Shown: piece by piece, positions 60,689 through 64,000 of the stretch
How positions within the stretch are numbered: position 1 is the first letter of the stretch
Layout of the letters: every line of letters starts with the position of its first letter
Source of the DNA: Betaproteobacteria bacterium
GTDB lineage: Bacteria > Pseudomonadota > Gammaproteobacteria > Burkholderiales > Burkholderiaceae_F
Reading direction: 5' to 3'
DNA length: 64,000 nt
NCBI GenBank assembly: GCA_016861185.1
Contig: BOKW01000003.1
Coordinates: 248,001-312,000 of the forward strand
Position numbers and translations under genes: made by a program
The notes under the pieces: model-generated
Told to the model about the DNA's origin: nothing
The model's database searches: none
Seen by the model: only the letters and a program-made list of their open reading frames with translations

Positions 60689-61195
60689 ATGTGGCGATCG
60701 CGGATCTTGACTTTCGGGCTCGGCGGCGCGCTCGGCGCGCTGGCCGGGGCGGCGGCGATGCTGATCGCCTTCCCATATCTCTTTCCGCCGGCGCCGGCCA
60801 ATGACACGGCACCGTCGCCGATCGACGCGGCCGCCGCCACGCGGACGACCTTCGTCTTCGACATGAACGCGCCCGGGCGCGACTCGGTCCACTGGGCCAA
60901 CGGCAGCGGCGCGGTCGTTCCGACCGCGCAGGGCGCCGTGCTGCGGCTGGAAGCCGACTTCGAAGCGGGGCCGGGACCGAACTACTGGATCTATCTGAAC
61001 ACGCGCCCGGTCGGCGAGGAGCGCGATTTCAACGCCGACAGCGGGCGCGTGCGGATCGCGAAGCTCAAGTCCTTCACAGGTGCGCAGAACTACGTGCTGC
61101 CCGCCGGCATCGACCCCGCGAAGTTCCACACGGTGACGATCTGGTGCGAAAGTTTCGGCGCGTACATCGGCAGCGCGGTGCTGAAGCGAAGCTGA
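60689..61195 (+). CDS. DM13-domain exported protein
   Basis: A 168-residue protein. An N-terminal hydrophobic segment (FGLGGALGALAGAAAMLIAF) anchors a DM13 domain: LRLEADFEAGPGPNYWIYLN, FTGAQNYVLPAGIDPAKFHT, VTIWCESFGAYIGSAVL. DM13 is a domain of redox-active, cytochrome-like electron-transfer proteins in eukaryotes and bacteria; its bacterial role is unclear. GAGCGAAC precedes ATG 60689 weakly. Confidence 0.8.
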   Translation: MWRSRILTFGLGGALGALAGAAAMLIAFPYLFPPAPANDTAPSPIDAAAATRTTFVFDMNAPGRDSVHWANGSGAVVPTAQGAVLRLEADFEAGPGPNYWIYLNTRPVGEERDFNADSGRVRIAKLKSFTGAQNYVLPAGIDPAKFHTVTIWCESFGAYIGSAVLKRS

Positions 61196-61261
61196 GTCGC
61201 GCGCTCGCCGCCGACCGGTCTCGCTAAACTGCCGCACCGTCTTCGACCGTTCGGAACCGCG

Positions 61262-63091
61262 ATGGACACGCTCGACTCCACCCGCGCGCAGGTGCGCGCG
61301 CGGCTCGATCAGCTGCGGCAGGCGATGCAACAGCACGCGATCGACGCCTGGCTCGTGCCCTCGTCCGACCCGCACCTGTCCGAGTATCTGCCCGACCGCT
61401 GGAAGGCGCGCGAATGGCTGAGCGGCTTCACCGGCTCGGTCGGCACGCTGGTCGTCGCGCGCGATTTCGCCGGACTGTGGGTCGACAGCCGCTATTGGGT
61501 GCAGGCCGAGACGCAGTTGGCCGGCACCGGCATCGAGCTGATGAAGATCGCCGGGGCGGCGAGCGCGGCGCACGTCGACTGGCTCGCGGCCAACGTGCCG
61601 GCGGGCGGCACCGTCGGCGCGGACAGCAACGTGCTCGCGCTTGCCGCGGCGCGCGCGCTCGAGGCTGCGCTCGCCGCGAAGGGCGTGAAGCTGCGCACCG
61701 ATCTGGATCTGCTCGATGCCGTCTGGCGCGACCGCCCCGGACTGCCGGACGCGGCGGTGTTCGAACATCGCGCGCCGTTTGCGCCCATCGCGCGCACGGA
61801 GAAACTCGCAGCGCTGCGCGAAGCGATGCGCAGGGCCGGCGCCGACTGGCACTTCGTCTCGACGCTCGACGATCTGGCGTGGCTCACCAATCTGCGCGGC
61901 GCCGACGTCTCGTACAACCCGGTGTTCGTCGGCCACGCGCTGATCGGGCTCGAGCGCGCGCAGCTTTTCATCGCCGAAGGCAAGGTGCCGCCGGAACTGG
62001 CCGAAAAACTCGAAGGCGAGGGCTTCGACCTGCGCCCTTACGACTGGGCGCCGGCCGCGCTCGCGCGGCTGCCGGCCGGCAGCACGCTGCTGATCGACCC
62101 GCGTCGCGTCACGTACGGACTGCTGCGCGCGGTGCCGCCGAACGTCAAGGTGATCGAAGCGATCAACCCGACCACGCTCGCGAAGTCGCGCAAGGGCGCG
62201 GACGAGGTCGCCCACATCCGCCGCGCGATGGAGATCGACGGCGTTGCGCTCGCCGAGTTCTTCGCGTGGTTCGAAGCTGCGCTGGGCCGCGAGCGGATCA
62301 CGGAACTGACGATCGACGAGCGCATCACTGCGGCGCGCGCTCGCAAGCCGGGGTTCGTCTGCCCGAGTTTTTCGACGATCGCGGGGTTCAACGCCAACGG
62401 CGCGATGCCGCACTACCGCGCGACTGCCGAATCGCACGCGGTCATCTGCGAACCGGGCGCGATCCGCGACGGCCTGCTGCTGATCGACTCGGGCGGACAG
62501 TACGAATACGGAACGACCGACATCACGCGCGTCGTCCCGGTCGGCCGCATCACCGCCGAGCACAAGCGCGACTTCACGCTGGTGCTGAAAGGCATGATCC
62601 GGCTGTCGCTGGCGAAGTTTCCGCGCGGCACGAAGTCGCCGCTGCTCGATACCATCGCGCGGGCGCCGCTGTGGGCGGCGGGGCTCGACTTCGGCCACGG
62701 CACCGGACACGGTGTCGGCTACTTTCTCAACGTGCACGAAGGCCCGCACGGCATCACGCCGCATCTCGCGCCCGAGCCGGCCACCGCGATGGAGCCCGGC
62801 ATGATCACCAGCAACGAGCCGGGGCTGTACCGCCCCGGGGAATGGGGTGTGCGGATCGAAAACCTCGTGCTCAACGTGCCGGCCGAGACGACCGAGTTCG
62901 GCGAGTTCCTGCGCTTCGAGACGCTGACGCTGTGCCCGATCGATGCGCGCTGCATCGAACGCAGCCTGCTCGCCGACGAAGAAGTCGCGTGGCTGAACGA
63001 CTACCACGCCACGGTCCGCGCGCGCGTTGCGCCGCACGTCGCGGGCGAAGCGAAGGCCTGGCTCGAAGCGCGCACGCAGCCGATCCGCTGA
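61262..63091 (+). CDS. Aminopeptidase P family (M24) metallopeptidase
   Basis: A 609-residue protein. Two creatinase-like N-terminal domains (about 1-320, including LVPSSDPHLSEYLPDRWKAR and FTGSVGTLVV) precede the M24 pita-bread domain. Metal ligands come from the region with LLLIDSGGQYEYGTTDITR (two Asp), HGTGHGVGYFLNVHEGP (His), SNEPG (Glu) and a later Glu. The three-domain length matches eukaryote-type cytosolic XPNPEP1-like enzymes and differs from the shorter E. coli PepP. It removes N-terminal residues before proline. ATG 61262 is the start. Confidence 0.9.
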   Translation: MDTLDSTRAQVRARLDQLRQAMQQHAIDAWLVPSSDPHLSEYLPDRWKAREWLSGFTGSVGTLVVARDFAGLWVDSRYWVQAETQLAGTGIELMKIAGAASAAHVDWLAANVPAGGTVGADSNVLALAAARALEAALAAKGVKLRTDLDLLDAVWRDRPGLPDAAVFEHRAPFAPIARTEKLAALREAMRRAGADWHFVSTLDDLAWLTNLRGADVSYNPVFVGHALIGLERAQLFIAEGKVPPELAEKLEGEGFDLRPYDWAPAALARLPAGSTLLIDPRRVTYGLLRAVPPNVKVIEAINPTTLAKSRKGADEVAHIRRAMEIDGVALAEFFAWFEAALGRERITELTIDERITAARARKPGFVCPSFSTIAGFNANGAMPHYRATAESHAVICEPGAIRDGLLLIDSGGQYEYGTTDITRVVPVGRITAEHKRDFTLVLKGMIRLSLAKFPRGTKSPLLDTIARAPLWAAGLDFGHGTGHGVGYFLNVHEGPHGITPHLAPEPATAMEPGMITSNEPGLYRPGEWGVRIENLVLNVPAETTEFGEFLRFETLTLCPIDARCIERSLLADEEVAWLNDYHATVRARVAPHVAGEAKAWLEARTQPIR

Positions 63092-63092
63092 A

Positions 63093-63191
63093 CCCCCTCT
63101 CCCCGCTCGTCGGGGAGAGGGTTGGGGTGAGGGCCTGCGGCCTGCGTGAGAACCCCTCACCCCGCCCTCTCCCCGTGTCCGGGGAGAGGGT
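63093..63191. repeat. Inverted pair of type B repeats
   Basis: CCCCCTCTCCCCGCTCGTCG with GGGGAGAGGGTTGGGGTGAG forms one hairpin. Ten bases on, the mirror copy begins: CCCCTCACCCCGCCCTCTCC with CCGGGGAGAGGG. They are the same element as 9330-9372. They sit between the convergent ends of pepP-like and ABC permease genes and may terminate both. Confidence 0.8.
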
Positions 63192-63230
63192 TTGAATGGC
63201 TCCATGCCTCGGCCGTCGACGGTGCGGGCC

Positions 63231-64000
63231 TCAATCGAGCGTCTGCCGGTAGCGCTTCAGTGCGATCGCGCCGACGACGAGGATGAAAGCGGCGATCGGC
63301 AGCGCGTGCGGCGCGACGTCGGCGAAGCCCGCGCCTTTCAGCATCACCGCGCGCACGATGCGGAGGAAGTGCGTGAGCGGCAGGATCTCGCCGATCCATT
63401 GCGCCCAGCGCGGCATGCCGCGGAACGGGAACATGAAGCCCGACAGCAATACGTTCGGCAGGAAGAAGAACAGCGTCATCTGCATCGACTGCACCTGCGA
63501 GACGGCGAGCGTCGAGAAGGTGAAGCCGATCGACAGCAGCGCGAGCATGAACAGCAGCAGCGCCGCCGACAGCAGCGCGAAGCTGCCGAACATCGGCACG
63601 GCGAACAGCAGGCGCGCCGCCGCGTAGATCACGAGCACCTGCAGGTAGCCGATCAGCATGTACGGCAGGATCTTGCCGACCATCACCTCGAGCGGCCGCA
63701 CCGGCGTGGCGAGCAGGTTCTCCAGCGTGCCGCGTTCGCGCTCGCGCGTGATCGCCATCGCCGTCATCAGCACGAGCGTCATCGTCAGGATCACGCCGAT
63801 CAGACCCGGCACGACGTTGTACTGCGTGATGCCCTCGGGGTTGTAGCGGCGGTGCAGGATCACCTCGAACGGCGGCGCGTCGGGTCGAAGGTTCGCGAGC
63901 GGTCCGCGCAGATCGTGCGCGAGCGCGATCTGCGGCAACTGCGCCAGCGCGGCCAGCGCCGCTCCGGTGGCGGACGGGTCGGTCGCGTCGGCGTACACGG
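63231..64000 (-). CDS. ABC-2 type permease, partial
   Basis: The C-terminal about 255 residues of an ABC-2 permease whose start lies past the right edge. Features are an extracytoplasmic stretch, then about six membrane helices (GLIGVILTMTLVLMTAMAIT, GYLQVLVIYAAARLLFAV, LLSAALLLFMLALLSIGFTF and others) and the motif RERERGTLENLLATPVRPLE between helices, diagnostic of YbhS/YhhJ-type drug or lipid exporters. It needs an ATPase partner and often a membrane-fusion protein, none in this window. Confidence 0.85.
   Translation of the reverse strand, partial: VYADATDPSATGAALAALAQLPQIALAHDLRGPLANLRPDAPPFEVILHRRYNPEGITQYNVVPGLIGVILTMTLVLMTAMAITRERERGTLENLLATPVRPLEVMVGKILPYMLIGYLQVLVIYAAARLLFAVPMFGSFALLSAALLLFMLALLSIGFTFSTLAVSQVQSMQMTLFFFLPNVLLSGFMFPFRGMPRWAQWIGEILPLTHFLRIVRAVMLKGAGFADVAPHALPIAAFILVVGAIALKRYRQTLD

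Noticed and set aside
60617..63205. 862-codon open frame on the minus strand across aminopeptidase P
   Set aside because: It is antisense to a clear M24 peptidase gene; the translation is Arg/Asp/His-rich shadow sequence typical of GC-rich DNA and has no motif.
1..64000. tRNA, rRNA, CRISPR arrays or insertion sequences
   Set aside because: None was recognised by cloverleaf-like sequence, regularly spaced repeats, or transposase motifs; absence is limited to what can be read by eye.

Overview
The window is very GC-rich, densely packed bacterial chromosome. It is best read as a betaproteobacterium, probably Burkholderiales. Pointers are a DUF4148 secreted protein, a Bug/TctC solute receptor beside a tartrate-type dehydrogenase, a second IF-1 copy, a Gram-negative redox-stress set, and two families of C/G-rich interspersed palindromes. 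No rRNA, tRNA, CRISPR array or transposase was recognised. Assignment to a genus is not possible from this sequence.

Left end (1-2.9 kb): the C-terminus of a bacteriocin-type ABC exporter runs off the edge. It is followed by a TPR/HD-GYP protein on the minus strand and, divergent from it, three tandem tiny genes for double-glycine-leader peptides. Their leaders differ but the mature C-terminus is identical in all three, and a strong terminator closes the run. This looks like a peptide secretion or signalling locus and is the most novel part of the window.

3-9.3 kb: housekeeping and accessory genes (DUF4148, DUF2306, DUF72, patatin phospholipase, methyltransferase) and glnS, whose enzyme carries a roughly 100-residue insertion. 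9.4-14 kb: an acquired island with clearly lower GC. It starts with a HigBA toxin-antitoxin pair lying between glnS and a decayed copy of the glnS 3' end, then a 5mC DNA methyltransferase, a GHKL ATPase fused to a nuclease-like domain, and a convergent Vsr endonuclease.

14.5-31 kb: a cysteine-synthase-like enzyme, a hypothetical exported pair, a four-domain rhodanese, a cold-shock gene with a long conserved leader, infA, a LysR/cupin pair, a run of secreted proteins, an MFS carrier, and a dicarboxylate dehydrogenase with its Bug receptor. 29.7-34.3 kb: a minus-strand run, probably one operon, led by an ECF sigma factor and containing a ferritin-like protein, c-type cytochromes, a flavin reductase and a phosphoesterase. 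34.4-39.3 kb: a LysR/superoxide dismutase pair and a stress-flavoured plus-strand cluster (DUF488, CBS-BON, small membrane proteins, Rnk/GreA-like).

39.3-64 kb: a MarR regulator with a clear operator, a Yip1-like membrane protein, quinone oxidoreductase, orphan Hcp, a large cyclase-STAND-TPR regulator, HIT, DUF427 divergent from a second cold-shock gene, GNAT, RsgA, a two-subunit chromate transporter, an NsrR-type regulator with a good NsrR-like operator, RarD, a lipoprotein/M48 protease operon, FKBP, a class V (archaeal-type) fructose-bisphosphatase, HtrA, a thermonuclease, a DM13 protein, aminopeptidase P, and an ABC-2 permease cut by the right edge.
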